This document shows positions 1-7,213 of a stretch of 24,281 nt of DNA, in pieces (within the stretch, counting starts at the first letter, position 1; each line of letters begins with the position of its first letter). Source of the DNA: JAVBLT01 sp031553315 (GTDB taxonomy: Bacteria; Verrucomicrobiota; Kiritimatiellia; RFP12; DVOR01); NCBI GenBank assembly GCA_031553315.1, contig JAVBLT010000051.1:1-24281 (forward strand), in the 5' to 3' direction. The notes beneath the pieces are model-generated. The model saw nothing but the letters and a program-made list of their open reading frames with translations, searched no databases and had not been told where the DNA came from. The position numbers were made by a program, and so were the translations under genes.

Positions 1-142
1 ATTTCCGGATTTTGCGAAGGTGAATTTTGGTTTTGACAAACGCTTGAGGCGAGCCGTAGCAACGCTACGGCGATCTGAAAGGGTGAAGTTCAAAAACAAA
101 AAGCACCGAGAAAAAGCGGAAAGATTAATCGAAATATGCTCT
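1..142. repeat. 161-bp hairpin repeat, copy 1 (left end cut off by window)
   Basis: This is the last 142 bases of a 161-bp unit that recurs complete at 143-303; the missing first 19 bases are the ones seen at 24258-24276. The unit is an imperfect inverted repeat over almost its full length, with a perfect 8-bp stem at the centre (GCCGTAGC-AAC-GCTACGGC) and an outer arm ending in TCGAAATATGCTCT. The copy abuts copy 2 without spacer. No protein is encoded. It behaves like a dispersed, non-autonomous hairpin element (MITE- or ERIC-like) or a structured-RNA repeat; the sequence alone does not decide which. Confidence 0.9.
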
Positions 143-303
143 AAAGCAGGTTTCGAATGAGATTTCCGGATTTTGCGAAGGTGAATTTGGGTTTTGACAA
201 ATGCTTGAGGCGAACCGTAGCAACGCTACGGCGATCTGAAAGGGTGAAGTTCAAAAACAAAAAGCACCGAGAAAAAGCGGAAAGATCAATCGAAATATGC
301 TCT
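143..303. repeat. 161-bp hairpin repeat, copy 2 (complete)
   Basis: Complete unit: two 79-base arms around a central AAC. The outer 32 positions of the arms pair at 24 places, and the innermost 7 bp (CCGTAGC/GCTACGG) pair perfectly. Compared with copy 1 it has a few point changes. The left terminus reads AAAGCAGG where the other copies have AGAGCAGG. The right terminus, GCTCT, overlaps the xerC stop codon on the opposite strand. A 60-codon reading frame crossing it (157-339) is just open repeat sequence running into antisense xerC, with no sign of being a gene. Confidence 0.92.
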
Positions 304-1303
304 ATTTTCTCGGATGGGCGCGGTGGTAGCTTTCGATGACGCGCTGAAGGGAGAGGTGCGTGTAGATCTGGGTGGTTTCGAGGCTGGCGTGGCCGAGCAT
401 CTCCTGCACGGAGCGCAGGTCGGCGCCGGCGTCGAGCAGGTGGGTGGCGAAGGCGTGGCGGAGTTTGTGCGGGGTCACGTCGTCGGGGAGATTGGCGGCG
501 GCGAGCCAGCGTTTCATGAAGCGCTCGATGGATCGGGTGGTGAGCGGTTCGCCCTGGAGGTTGAGGAAAACGGCGCGCTCCGGCGCGAGGGCTTCGGCCC
601 AGATCACGCGGGCGGCGGCGGCCATGCGGGCGAGGGCGGCGAGGGCGGGGCGGCCGAGCATGCAGAGGCGCTGCCTGCGGCCTTTGCCGTAGACGATGCA
701 GGAGCCTTGCTCGAGCCTCATGTCTTTCCAGCAGAGGCCGGCGAGCTCGCTGACGCGGGCCCCGGTGCTGTAGAGGGTCTCGAAGATGGCTGCGTCGCGG
801 GTGTGGGCGTAGACGGTTTCGGCGATGACTTTTTCGCGTTGCTCCTTTGCAAGGTGCGCCTCAAGCGCGCGGATGGGAGCGTCGAAAAGGCGGATGAGGT
901 CGGAGGTCTCGAGAATGCGGGGGAGGGTTTTGAGGCGTTTGGGCGGCTTGAGGGCCTCGAAGGGGCTGCCGGGGACTGCGCGTTCATCGACGAGCCAGGC
1001 GAAGAAGGCGCGCAGGGCGGAGAGTTTGCGGGCGGTGCTGGTGGCTTTGGCGCCGGAGCGGGCATAGGCCTGGAGAAAGCGCTTGGCGTCGTCCCGCGTC
1101 ACACCGGTCCAGGGGAAGGGCGGCGGCTGGGCGCTGGAATCGGGCCAGAGAAAGGCGGCGAACTGGGCGATGTCGCGCGCGTAGTTTTCCACGGTGAGGG
1201 GGGAGGCGTTGCGGACGCTTCTCAATTGGCGCACGAAACCGCGCAGGAGCGGATCGAGCGCGGCGTCGGGGCGCGAGGGGAAGAGCTCGGGGGCGGGTTT
1301 CAT
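302..1303 (-). CDS. xerC: Tyrosine recombinase XerC-like
   Basis: A 333-residue site-specific tyrosine recombinase, expected to resolve chromosome dimers at dif together with a XerD partner that is not in this window. An N-terminal SAM-like core-binding domain spans about residues 17-110, and the catalytic domain about 130-325. All six active-site residues are visible: R183 (GARVSEL), K207 (YGKGRRQR), H279 and R282 (PHKLRHAFATHLL), H305 (LGHASLETTQ) and nucleophile Y314 (IYTHL). It is about 30 residues longer than typical XerC, mostly through a charged insertion near 143-167. The start ATG overlaps the eno stop (ATGA, 4 bp), so the two are probably translationally coupled. The C-terminus (…YHRAHPRK) is family-like, so the protein looks complete although its stop codon lies at the edge of repeat copy 2. 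XerC rather than XerD is chosen by general resemblance; Xer family membership is secure. Confidence 0.9.
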   Translation of the reverse strand: MKPAPELFPSRPDAALDPLLRGFVRQLRSVRNASPLTVENYARDIAQFAAFLWPDSSAQPPPFPWTGVTRDDAKRFLQAYARSGAKATSTARKLSALRAFFAWLVDERAVPGSPFEALKPPKRLKTLPRILETSDLIRLFDAPIRALEAHLAKEQREKVIAETVYAHTRDAAIFETLYSTGARVSELAGLCWKDMRLEQGSCIVYGKGRRQRLCMLGRPALAALARMAAAARVIWAEALAPERAVFLNLQGEPLTTRSIERFMKRWLAAANLPDDVTPHKLRHAFATHLLDAGADLRSVQEMLGHASLETTQIYTHLSLQRVIESYHRAHPRK

Positions 1304-2586
1304 AAACCGCGAAAGGCCTTTCTGCCCGCATAGGCGGCGGCGCTGCCGAGCATGCGCTCAATGCGCATGAGGCGGTTGTATTTTTCCACGCGTTCGCCGC
1401 GGCAGGGGGCGCCCGTCTTGATTTTTCCCGCGCCGGTCGCCACGGCGAGATCGGCGATGAAGGTATCGGCGGTTTCGCCGCTGCGGTGTGAAATGAAGGC
1501 GCCCCAGCGGTTGTCGAGGCACAGGCGCACGGCGGCGAGAGTCTCGCTCACAGTGCCGATCTGGTTGAGCTTGATGAGGGCCGAATTGGCGGAACGCTCG
1601 CGGATGCCGCGCGCGATGTACGCCACATTGGTCACGAAAAGGTCGTCGCCCACGAGCTCCACGCGGTCTCCGAGGGTGCGGTGAAGGTGCCCCCACCCGG
1701 CCCAGTCGTCCTCGGCCAGACCGTCTTCGATGGAGGCGACGGGGAACTCGCGGATGAGACCGGCGTAATAATCGGTCATTTCGGCGGCATCGAGGGTGCG
1801 GTTCTCGGTGTTGAGGCGGTAGAGGCCGTCCTTGAAAAACTCGGAAGAGGCGGGGTCAAGGCAGAAAACCACATCGCGCCCCGGCTCGCAGCCCGCCTTT
1901 TCAACAGCCTTCATGAGCCATTCGAGCGGCTGGCGGTTCGAGGACACCCGCGGCGCGAAGCCGCCTTCATCGCCCACGCCGACCGATGCGCCCGCCTCCT
2001 GGAGCACGCCGCGCAAGGCGTGATAGATTTCACTGCCCCGGCGCACCGCCTCGCCGAGCGTGGGCGCGCCCACGGGGGCGATCATGAACTCCTGGAAATC
2101 GGACCCCTGCCAGCGGGCGTGAACCCCGCCGTTGAGCACGTTCATGCACGGCACGGGCAGCAAAAGCGCCTGCGGGCCGCCCAGCCGGGCATACAGCGGC
2201 TGGCGCGTGCTTTCGGCGGCCAGGCGGGCGGCGGCCATCGACACGCCGAGCAGAGCGTTGGCGCCCAGGCGGGATTTGTTGGCGGTGCCGTCGAGCGCGA
2301 TCAGCGCGGAATCGAGCCCGGCCTGGTCGAGGCAATCGAAGCCGTGAAGCGCGGCGGCGATTTCCCGGTTGACGCCTTCAACGGCTTTGAGCACCCCCTT
2401 GCCGCCGTAACGGGCGGGGTCGCCGTCGCGCAGTTCCACGGCTTCGCGGCTGCCGGTGCTCGCCCCCGAAGGCACGCCTGCGCGGGCGGTCGCGCCGCCG
2501 GCCGAGGTGATCTCCACCTCCACGGTGGGGTTGCCGCGGGAATCGAGCATTTCAAAGGCCTCAATCGCTTCGATGCGTGTGTTCAC
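1300..2586 (-). CDS. eno: Enolase (phosphopyruvate hydratase)
   Basis: A full-length 428-residue enolase, interconverting 2-phosphoglycerate and phosphoenolpyruvate in glycolysis. The N-terminal cap starts with the usual LDSRGNPTVEVE block (14-25). Barrel residues matching E. coli H159, E168, E209, D246, E290, D317, K342 and K393 are seen as H156, E166, E207 (GDEGGFAP), D244, E287 (IEDGL), D314 (GDDLFVTN), K339 (KLNQIGT) and K390; SHRSGET is at 366-372. The loop HARWQGSDFQEF is one residue longer than its E. coli counterpart. The start is GTG, preceded by a good ribosome site (AGGAGGC, about 5 bases away). It is the first gene of an eno-xerC pair on the minus strand. Its upstream region is interrupted by repeat copy 3, and no clear promoter is visible, so transcription may begin in or beyond the repeat. 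Confidence 0.97.
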   Translation of the reverse strand: MNTRIEAIEAFEMLDSRGNPTVEVEITSAGGATARAGVPSGASTGSREAVELRDGDPARYGGKGVLKAVEGVNREIAAALHGFDCLDQAGLDSALIALDGTANKSRLGANALLGVSMAAARLAAESTRQPLYARLGGPQALLLPVPCMNVLNGGVHARWQGSDFQEFMIAPVGAPTLGEAVRRGSEIYHALRGVLQEAGASVGVGDEGGFAPRVSSNRQPLEWLMKAVEKAGCEPGRDVVFCLDPASSEFFKDGLYRLNTENRTLDAAEMTDYYAGLIREFPVASIEDGLAEDDWAGWGHLHRTLGDRVELVGDDLFVTNVAYIARGIRERSANSALIKLNQIGTVSETLAAVRLCLDNRWGAFISHRSGETADTFIADLAVATGAGKIKTGAPCRGERVEKYNRLMRIERMLGSAAAYAGRKAFRGL

Positions 2587-2595
2587 AATCGCCTC

Positions 2596-2682
2596 CTATT
2601 TGCGGGCGGTGATTTTGTAAAACGGCCTGTTCGCGGGCGGCGAAGGGTCGACCGGCGAAACCACGGCGAACTCGAGCAGGTT
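2596..2682 (-). pseudogene. C-terminal remnant of a broken, probably secreted protein
   Basis: On the minus strand an open frame without a start codon runs from the edge of repeat copy 3 to a TAG stop, 9 bases before the eno start; the stop overlaps the eno ribosome site. It encodes about 28 residues ending …RPFYKITARK. That ending resembles the last strand of secreted C-terminal modules in this genome (the subtilase at 14969-19930 ends …SGFFRLRAEP). Within repeat copy 3 the frame meets a stop (2692-2694). The simplest reading is that this is the tail of a gene whose body was lost when the repeat arrived or by recombination at it. It could also be chance: the stretch is short and GC-rich. Confidence 0.45.
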
Positions 2683-2841
2683 AGAGCAGGTTTAAATCGA
2701 AACTTCGTGATTTTTGAAATTGATTTTGATTTTTGACGAATCCTTGAACGCGAGCCGTAGCAGCGTTACGGCGACCTGAAAGGATGAAGTAAAAAAGCAA
2801 AAGCGGTGAAAAAAGCCGAAGTTTCATTTTAAATATGCTCT
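2683..2841. repeat. 161-bp hairpin repeat, diverged copy 3
   Basis: A 159-bp relative of copies 1 and 2, with the same termini (AGAGCAGG … ATATGCTCT), the same central hairpin (GCCGTAGC-AGC-GTTACGGC, one G-U pair) and similar A/T-rich inner arms, but many substitutions. The outer arms still pair: both now carry TTTAAA where copy 2 carries TTTCGA, and both carry GAAACTTC. About 25 of the outer 32 positions match. It fills most of the 322-base gap between eno and the next minus-strand gene. The remaining gap, 2842-2908, is A/T-rich and I see no gene or convincing terminator in it. Confidence 0.88.
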
Positions 2842-2908
2842 AAGATTGAAACTGCTCAATTTTTCGAAAGGTATTTTTCTTTTCTGAACAGTGAATGAAA
2901 GGCGGAGT

Positions 2909-4486
2909 CTACGGCGCGATCGAGGCCGGATCCACCGCCAGAATGACCGCCCTCACAAACCGCTTCAGCGCGGCCGCGTCGATCTCACTGATCGTGGCAG
3001 GCGTGCCGTCGGTTCCGAAGAGAGTCGAATCGCGATAATACACCGCCCCGCCGAAACCGGCCTTCGGGTCGGTCACCGTCAAATCGTCCGACGTTTTCAC
3101 ACAGAGCACCCCGTTGATTGCCGTCAGATCCACAAACGATCCATCGGCCTTTTCCGCCGCCACCGAGATCGCGACCTTGTTCGAAGCGCGCGTGATCGCC
3201 GTGATTTTCAGCGCGGGCAGCGCGTCTTCCGGCGAAATGTTGAAGAGATACGCGCCCAGCTGGTCGTCCGCCGGCGTAAACGGGCCATAGGCGGTGTACC
3301 AGGCGTCGTACTTCTCCTGCGAAACGTAAGCCGCTTCAAACGCCCGGGGCATCGGCGGGATCTGAGCGCCCTTGTCGATGAACGTCACCGTCAGCGTCTG
3401 ATACCCCGCGGCGGCGGGCACCGGCACCGAAATGGGCGAACTGGAAAAATCCCCCGTCACAAAAAGATCCTTCGCGGCAATCTCGACCCGGTAGCGGGAA
3501 TTCGTCACCGCCACCGTCAGCGTAAACGGTTCAAGGCCGGGCAGAATCGTGCCGCTGGCAATCGCCACGCCATTGGTCTTCACCTCGCCCGCGCTTTCGG
3601 CATCGACGAATTTGACCTTCCAGCGCGGTTCGGGCGCGCTTTCGCCCAGCTCGATCGTATCGACCCAGCCCGAGCCGAAAAAGCACAGCTGGCGATACTG
3701 CTGCGCCGCCCACGAATCCTCCGAATAGCCGAAGACCCAGTCGCCGATCGCCGCATAGTCGAAATCATCGACCGAGGCGGGCGCATAGACCCCCAGATTC
3801 TCCGTGGCCACCACCGCCTGCTCGCCCTCGACCTGCAGCGAAATGCGGTAAAGCGTGAAGCCCGGATCGCCGAACCAGGCATACAAAACCGGATCCTGAT
3901 AGCCCTTCGATTCCAAAAACACCGTATACACCCGGTTCGTCTCCACCCGGAGATCGGTGCGCATCAGGCCATTGGTCATCACCTCGCCGTATTCATTGAT
4001 AATGCGGCGGCTCACGTAGAGAAACGGAAGCCCGTCGTCCTCCTCCAGCGCGCACATCAGAATCTTCGTCTGATAGCGATCCATCAGCGCGGAGGCGGGC
4101 AGCACATCGCTCGGGGTGAACACCGTCTGAAAGCTCGTCACCGTATAAAAAGGAAGCGCGCCGAAACCCTGCGCATCCCAGAGATTCAGCGGGTCCAGCG
4201 CATCATTGGCAAACACATTCACCGCCAGGTTCGTCGCCGGATCCGGCTCCGAAAACGACAGCCCCATCTCCGCCGCATCGTCCATGCCCGGCGAAAACAC
4301 ACTCGCATCGCCCGGCGGCACCGCCCAGCCCTCGCTCTCCGGCGCCGAAGCGAAAGGCATGCCGCCGGCGATCTCAGCCCGGTCGAACAGAATCGCCGAC
4401 CCCATCACCAGCGGCTCCGCCGCAACCTGCGCCACCCATGAAAAAACAACCGCCAAACACGGCAGACAACCAAAAAAAGTCTTCAT
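2909..4486 (-). CDS. Secreted protein, probably with LamG/ConA-like fold; function unknown
   Basis: A 525-residue exported protein I cannot assign to a named function. The start at 4486 is chosen because it gives a clean signal peptide (MKTFFGCLPCLAVVFSWVAQ, cleavage near AAE) and has GGGAG five bases upstream; an in-frame start 42 bases earlier would bury it. Residues about 25-285 look like a jelly-roll lectin-type domain, with alternating strands and a closing FGSGWVDTIELGE block of the kind that ends LamG-like domains. Residues about 285-365 form a small beta module (VKFVDAESAGEV…). A C-terminal module follows (AWYTAYGPFTPADDQLGAYLF region, then strands to …FVRAVILAVDPASIAP) of a type I associate with secreted proteins of this phylum. 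No catalytic motif or membrane anchor is seen. It is transcribed away from the pilus operon. The domain assignments are inference from pattern only. Confidence 0.75.
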   Translation of the reverse strand: MKTFFGCLPCLAVVFSWVAQVAAEPLVMGSAILFDRAEIAGGMPFASAPESEGWAVPPGDASVFSPGMDDAAEMGLSFSEPDPATNLAVNVFANDALDPLNLWDAQGFGALPFYTVTSFQTVFTPSDVLPASALMDRYQTKILMCALEEDDGLPFLYVSRRIINEYGEVMTNGLMRTDLRVETNRVYTVFLESKGYQDPVLYAWFGDPGFTLYRISLQVEGEQAVVATENLGVYAPASVDDFDYAAIGDWVFGYSEDSWAAQQYRQLCFFGSGWVDTIELGESAPEPRWKVKFVDAESAGEVKTNGVAIASGTILPGLEPFTLTVAVTNSRYRVEIAAKDLFVTGDFSSSPISVPVPAAAGYQTLTVTFIDKGAQIPPMPRAFEAAYVSQEKYDAWYTAYGPFTPADDQLGAYLFNISPEDALPALKITAITRASNKVAISVAAEKADGSFVDLTAINGVLCVKTSDDLTVTDPKAGFGGAVYYRDSTLFGTDGTPATISEIDAAALKRFVRAVILAVDPASIAP

Positions 4487-4679
4487 AAGCACTCCCACCC
4501 GGGCGCGGGGTTCAAAAACACGCCCCAAGGTCAGTGAAAAGCCACTTCACCGTTTCATGGTATAAAGCCTATACAATAAGGAGCCGAAAAGCAAGGAGGA
4601 AGTAAAACGCCGCCGATTTTATTTACACGCCCCTCAACCCTTCAATCGCCCCGCCCGCCCCCCGAAGCCGCATTCAGGC

Positions 4680-4691
4680 GCAAGCGCTTGC
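4680..4691. promoter_or_regulatory. Perfect 12-bp palindrome, LacI-type operator candidate
   Basis: GCAAGCGCTTGC is a perfect palindrome with the central AAGCGCTT typical of operators bound by LacI/GalR-family repressors. It lies in the divergent intergenic region, about 80 bases upstream of the -35 element at 4773. No regulator gene is in the window, so the operator role is inference. Confidence 0.35.
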
Positions 4692-4714
4692 AAATACAAC
4701 CGCTTCGCCCTCCA

Positions 4715-4737
4715 TGGGGAAAAACAATTTTACCCCA
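4715..4737. promoter_or_regulatory. Inverted repeat upstream of pilus-operon promoter
   Basis: TGGGGAAAAA-CAA-TTTTACCCCA has 9 of 10 arm positions complementary. It sits about 35 bases before the -35 element at 4773, where an activator or repressor could bind. It is not followed by a T-run in either direction, which argues against a terminator. Confidence 0.3.
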
Positions 4738-4772
4738 CCCGCAATAAAAAGCGCCAAAAAGCAAAAAGAATG

Positions 4773-4802
4773 TTGCCAAATGCGATGAGTCTGTTTTAGA
4801 CT
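4773..4802 (+). promoter_or_regulatory. Sigma-70-type promoter of the pilus-like operon
   Basis: TTGCCA (4773-4778, 5/6 to consensus), an 18-bp spacer and TAGACT (4797-4802, 4/6). The predicted transcript start near 4809 leaves a leader of about 38 bases before the ATG at 4847. The -10 region reads TAGACTATGC, almost the same as that before rpsO (TAGAGTATGC). Confidence 0.6.
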
Positions 4803-4846
4803 ATGCACGTTAGTTGAACATGGTTAATCGGCATTGGGAGAGAAAA

Positions 4847-5533
4847 ATGAGCAAACAACCGTTTTTTAAAGCCCTCGCGCTTATCGTCGCCTGCATCGGC
4901 TGCGCCGCCGCGCAAGCGCAGACCCTCCGTACCTCCGCCAGACCCCCGGCCGGCGCCGGAGCCGCGGGAGCCGAAGCCATCGTCGCGCGCATCAAAGACC
5001 TTTCCAAACCCGACCGGACCCTCAAGCCCCTGCCCCTCGTGGAAACCAACCCCCGCCAGCCCAAGCTCCGCCGCACCAAAGACCGCGAATGGGCCGTGCT
5101 CGACGTCACCTACGAAACCGCCCCCGAATGGCTCGAAGAAGTGCAGATCACCTACTCCGTCCTCACCGAAACCCCCAAACCCGCCAACCCCGCCCAGGCC
5201 GCCCTCGCACCCAAAGAAAAATTCAGCTTCTACACCACACAGGAAACGTATACCGACGTCGTCAAAGGCGAACACTACGCCGGCGTCGTCCTTTCCCCCA
5301 TCCTCGTCGAGCGCTACGGCAAGCCCCTCCTCTTCGGCGTGGAGATCAGCGTCAACGGAAAAAGCCAGGGCATGAAAACCGAAGGCAAAGTCACCGGGAT
5401 CGACACCGCCAAAGACTGGTGGCGCAGCGACGCCATGCGCCAGGATTTCGTGGCCCCGCGCGACGGCCTCAAAGACCGCTCCCGCACCCTCTGGGCCGTC
5501 ATCAACGCCGACGATTACGAAACGGTGAAATAA
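4847..5533 (+). CDS. Amuc_1102-like exported Ig-type protein of the pilus-like cluster
   Basis: A 228-residue exported protein, first gene of the pilus-like operon. The ATG at 4847 is preferred over an in-frame TTG at 4814 because GGGAGAG lies just upstream and the product then begins with a signal sequence (MSKQPFFKALALIVAC…AAAQAQ). Cleavage may follow AQA (signal peptidase I); IVAC at 13-16 also fits a lipobox, so a lipoprotein is possible. The mature part is mostly beta strands (WAVLDVTYETAPEWLEEVQI, EKFSFYTTQETY, PLLFGVEISVNGK). By position it matches Akkermansia Amuc_1102, reported to have an immunoglobulin-like fold. Its stop is followed directly by the GTG of the PilM-PilN gene. The role is unproven; a periplasmic accessory of the secretin/pilus platform is the best guess. 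Confidence 0.7.
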   Translation: MSKQPFFKALALIVACIGCAAAQAQTLRTSARPPAGAGAAGAEAIVARIKDLSKPDRTLKPLPLVETNPRQPKLRRTKDREWAVLDVTYETAPEWLEEVQITYSVLTETPKPANPAQAALAPKEKFSFYTTQETYTDVVKGEHYAGVVLSPILVERYGKPLLFGVEISVNGKSQGMKTEGKVTGIDTAKDWWRSDAMRQDFVAPRDGLKDRSRTLWAVINADDYETVK

Positions 5534-7213
5534 GTGTTAAACGAACGCATACTGACCCTCAACATCGGCGCCAGCCAGCTCGCCCTCGCCGAATTCGTCA
5601 TCCGCGGCGGCAAAGCACCCGAGCTCCTCCGTTACAACTTCGCCTCCCTCCCCGAAGAGACCGACGGCACCCCCGAAAGCCTCGAGCTCGCCGTCGAAGG
5701 CACCCTGCGCGCCATGCTCGCCCAGACCCGCGTCAAACCCGCCCGCCTCATGGTCGCCCTCTCGGGGCAGATGGTCTTCCCCCGCTTCGTCAAGCTCATG
5801 GCCGAAGGGCAGGAAAAGCTCCGCCAGATGATCCGCTTCGAAGCCGAGCAAAACGTCCCCTTCCCCATCGACGAAGTCGTCTGGGACTACGAGCTCATCG
5901 GCAACCCCGACCTCGGCGAGCAACACGCCATGATCGTCGCAGCCAAGCGGGACCTCGTCAACGCCGTCACCCGCGCCGTCGTCGCCAACGGCCTCGAGCC
6001 CGACATCATCGACATCGCCCCCATGGCCATCTACAACGCCGTCCGCTTCAACTACCCCGAAACCGAAGGCTGCCTCCTCGTCGTCGACATCGGCGCCCGC
6101 TCCACCAACCTCGTCTTCGTCGAGCTCGACCGCGTCTTCTGCCGCACCATCCCCGTCGCCGGCAACGCCATCACCCAGGAGCTCGCCAAAACCCTCAGCC
6201 TGTCCCTCGAAGAAGCCGAAGACCTCAAATGCAACCAGGCCTTCGTCGCCCAGGGCGGCGTCTTCGCCGCCGAAGACCCCACCCTCGACCGCATCTCCAA
6301 AGTCGTCCGCAACGTCATGACCCGGCTCCACGCCGAAATCAGCCGCTCCATCAACTTCTATCGCAGCCAGCAAGGCGGCACCGCCCCCACCGCCGTCCTC
6401 CTCACCGGCGGAACCGCCCAAATGCCCTACATGAAAGAGTTCTTCGAAGAAAAACTCCAAGTCGAGGTCGACTTCCTCAACCCCTTCCAAAGCGTCGCCT
6501 TCCCCACCGCCATCCCCGCCGCACAATTCGGGCGAGACGTCTTCAACCTCACCGACCTCGTCGGCCTCGCCCTGCGCCGCGCCCTCACCTGCCCCATCGA
6601 AATCAACCTCCTCCCCGACACCATCCAGGCCCGCAAATCCTTCCGCAAAAAGCTCCCCTTCTTCATCCTCAGCGGCGCCTGCGCAGCCGCCATCCTCCTC
6701 ACCTGGATGGGCTACTCCAACCGCATGGCCACCCTCTACGAATCACAGAAGACCAGCGTCAACCAGCGCCTCACCCAGCTCAAAGCCGCCCAAAACGAGC
6801 TCACCGAACACGAACGCACCCTCCAGACCGCCCTCGCCAGGGCCGACGCCCTCCAAAGCATCATCGCCACCCGCAACCTCTGGCCCACCATCCTCAACAG
6901 CCTGCGCGAAAGCACCTACGAAGGCATGTGGTTCATGACCATCGCACCCGCCTTCAGCAACGGCCGCCTCAGCACCATCACCCTCGGCGGCAGCGCCTGG
7001 AGCGACCGCGCCAAAGAAATCGCCAAAGCCAACACAGGCACCTTCCTCGAAGCATTCGCCACACGCCTCCAGCAAAAAGAATTCTTCTCAAAGGAAAACG
7101 GCTGCACCCTCGAGCTTAAAACCGACAGCGGCAGCCCCGCCTGGCGCAGCACCTACACCATCACCGCCACATTTGCAGACCCCGCCAAAGACAGCGCAAG
7201 GAGCAGTTACTGA
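5534..7213 (+). CDS. PilM-PilN fusion protein (Amuc_1101-like)
   Basis: A 559-residue protein that joins two normally separate assembly proteins of type IV pili. Residues 1-350 are an actin-fold ATPase of the PilM/FtsA type: phosphate-binding start LNIGASQLALAEF (9-21), second phosphate motif VVDIGARSTNLVF (183-195), adenosine motif LLTGGTAQMPYM (289-300). Residues 356-361 are EINLLP, the short motif at the start of PilN that docks into PilM. A single membrane helix follows (374-393, FFILSGACAAAILLTWMGYS), then a coiled coil (about 398-445) and a periplasmic ferredoxin-like region to the end. The start is GTG, directly next to the upstream stop; its ribosome site is weak, suggesting translational coupling. 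The TGA overlaps the next ATG by one base. Nucleotide binding is likely; hydrolysis cannot be judged. Confidence 0.88.
   Translation: MLNERILTLNIGASQLALAEFVIRGGKAPELLRYNFASLPEETDGTPESLELAVEGTLRAMLAQTRVKPARLMVALSGQMVFPRFVKLMAEGQEKLRQMIRFEAEQNVPFPIDEVVWDYELIGNPDLGEQHAMIVAAKRDLVNAVTRAVVANGLEPDIIDIAPMAIYNAVRFNYPETEGCLLVVDIGARSTNLVFVELDRVFCRTIPVAGNAITQELAKTLSLSLEEAEDLKCNQAFVAQGGVFAAEDPTLDRISKVVRNVMTRLHAEISRSINFYRSQQGGTAPTAVLLTGGTAQMPYMKEFFEEKLQVEVDFLNPFQSVAFPTAIPAAQFGRDVFNLTDLVGLALRRALTCPIEINLLPDTIQARKSFRKKLPFFILSGACAAAILLTWMGYSNRMATLYESQKTSVNQRLTQLKAAQNELTEHERTLQTALARADALQSIIATRNLWPTILNSLRESTYEGMWFMTIAPAFSNGRLSTITLGGSAWSDRAKEIAKANTGTFLEAFATRLQQKEFFSKENGCTLELKTDSGSPAWRSTYTITATFADPAKDSARSSY

Larger units (their letters stand above)
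4487..4846. other. Divergent intergenic region
   Basis: This 360-base gap separates the minus-strand secreted protein from the plus-strand pilus-like operon. It has a lower GC content than the flanking genes. It holds two dyad-symmetric sequences (4680-4691, 4715-4737) and a sigma-70-type promoter for the plus-strand operon (4773-4802). For the minus-strand gene only A/T-rich sequence around 4558-4580 is seen (TTGTAT and TTATACC on the minus strand, not well spaced). No small ORF with a ribosome site is convincing. Confidence 0.6.

Noticed and set aside
143..170. tRNA-like T-arm (AGGTTTCGAATGAG)
   Set aside because: No acceptor stem, D-arm or anticodon arm can be placed around it; the motif pairs with the other arm of the repeat instead.
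1..303. Possible CRISPR array
   Set aside because: Two directly abutting 161-bp units without spacers, also found as dispersed copies; no cas genes.
157..339. Small basic protein (60 codons) starting in repeat copy 2
   Set aside because: It consists of repeat sequence plus antisense xerC. The frame is not preserved in diverged copy 3, and the base changes fit stem pairing rather than coding.
2844..2880. Hairpin ATTGA-AACTGC-TCAAT followed by TTTTT as a terminator
   Set aside because: The T-run is on the plus strand, where no gene ends; on the minus strand, where the secreted-protein gene ends, no T-run follows the 5-bp stem.
2891..4441. 516-codon plus-strand frame antisense to the secreted protein
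   Set aside because: Arg/His-rich composition and no ribosome site; the minus-strand frame has a signal peptide and a sensible residue composition.
4487..4528. Earlier in-frame start for the minus-strand secreted protein
   Set aside because: It would put 14 charged residues before a clean signal peptide, while the start at 4486 has its own ribosome site.
5089..7119. 676-codon open frame overlapping the PilM-PilN gene
   Set aside because: Arg/Pro/His-rich without any domain, no ribosome site, and fully overlapping a gene with clear motifs.
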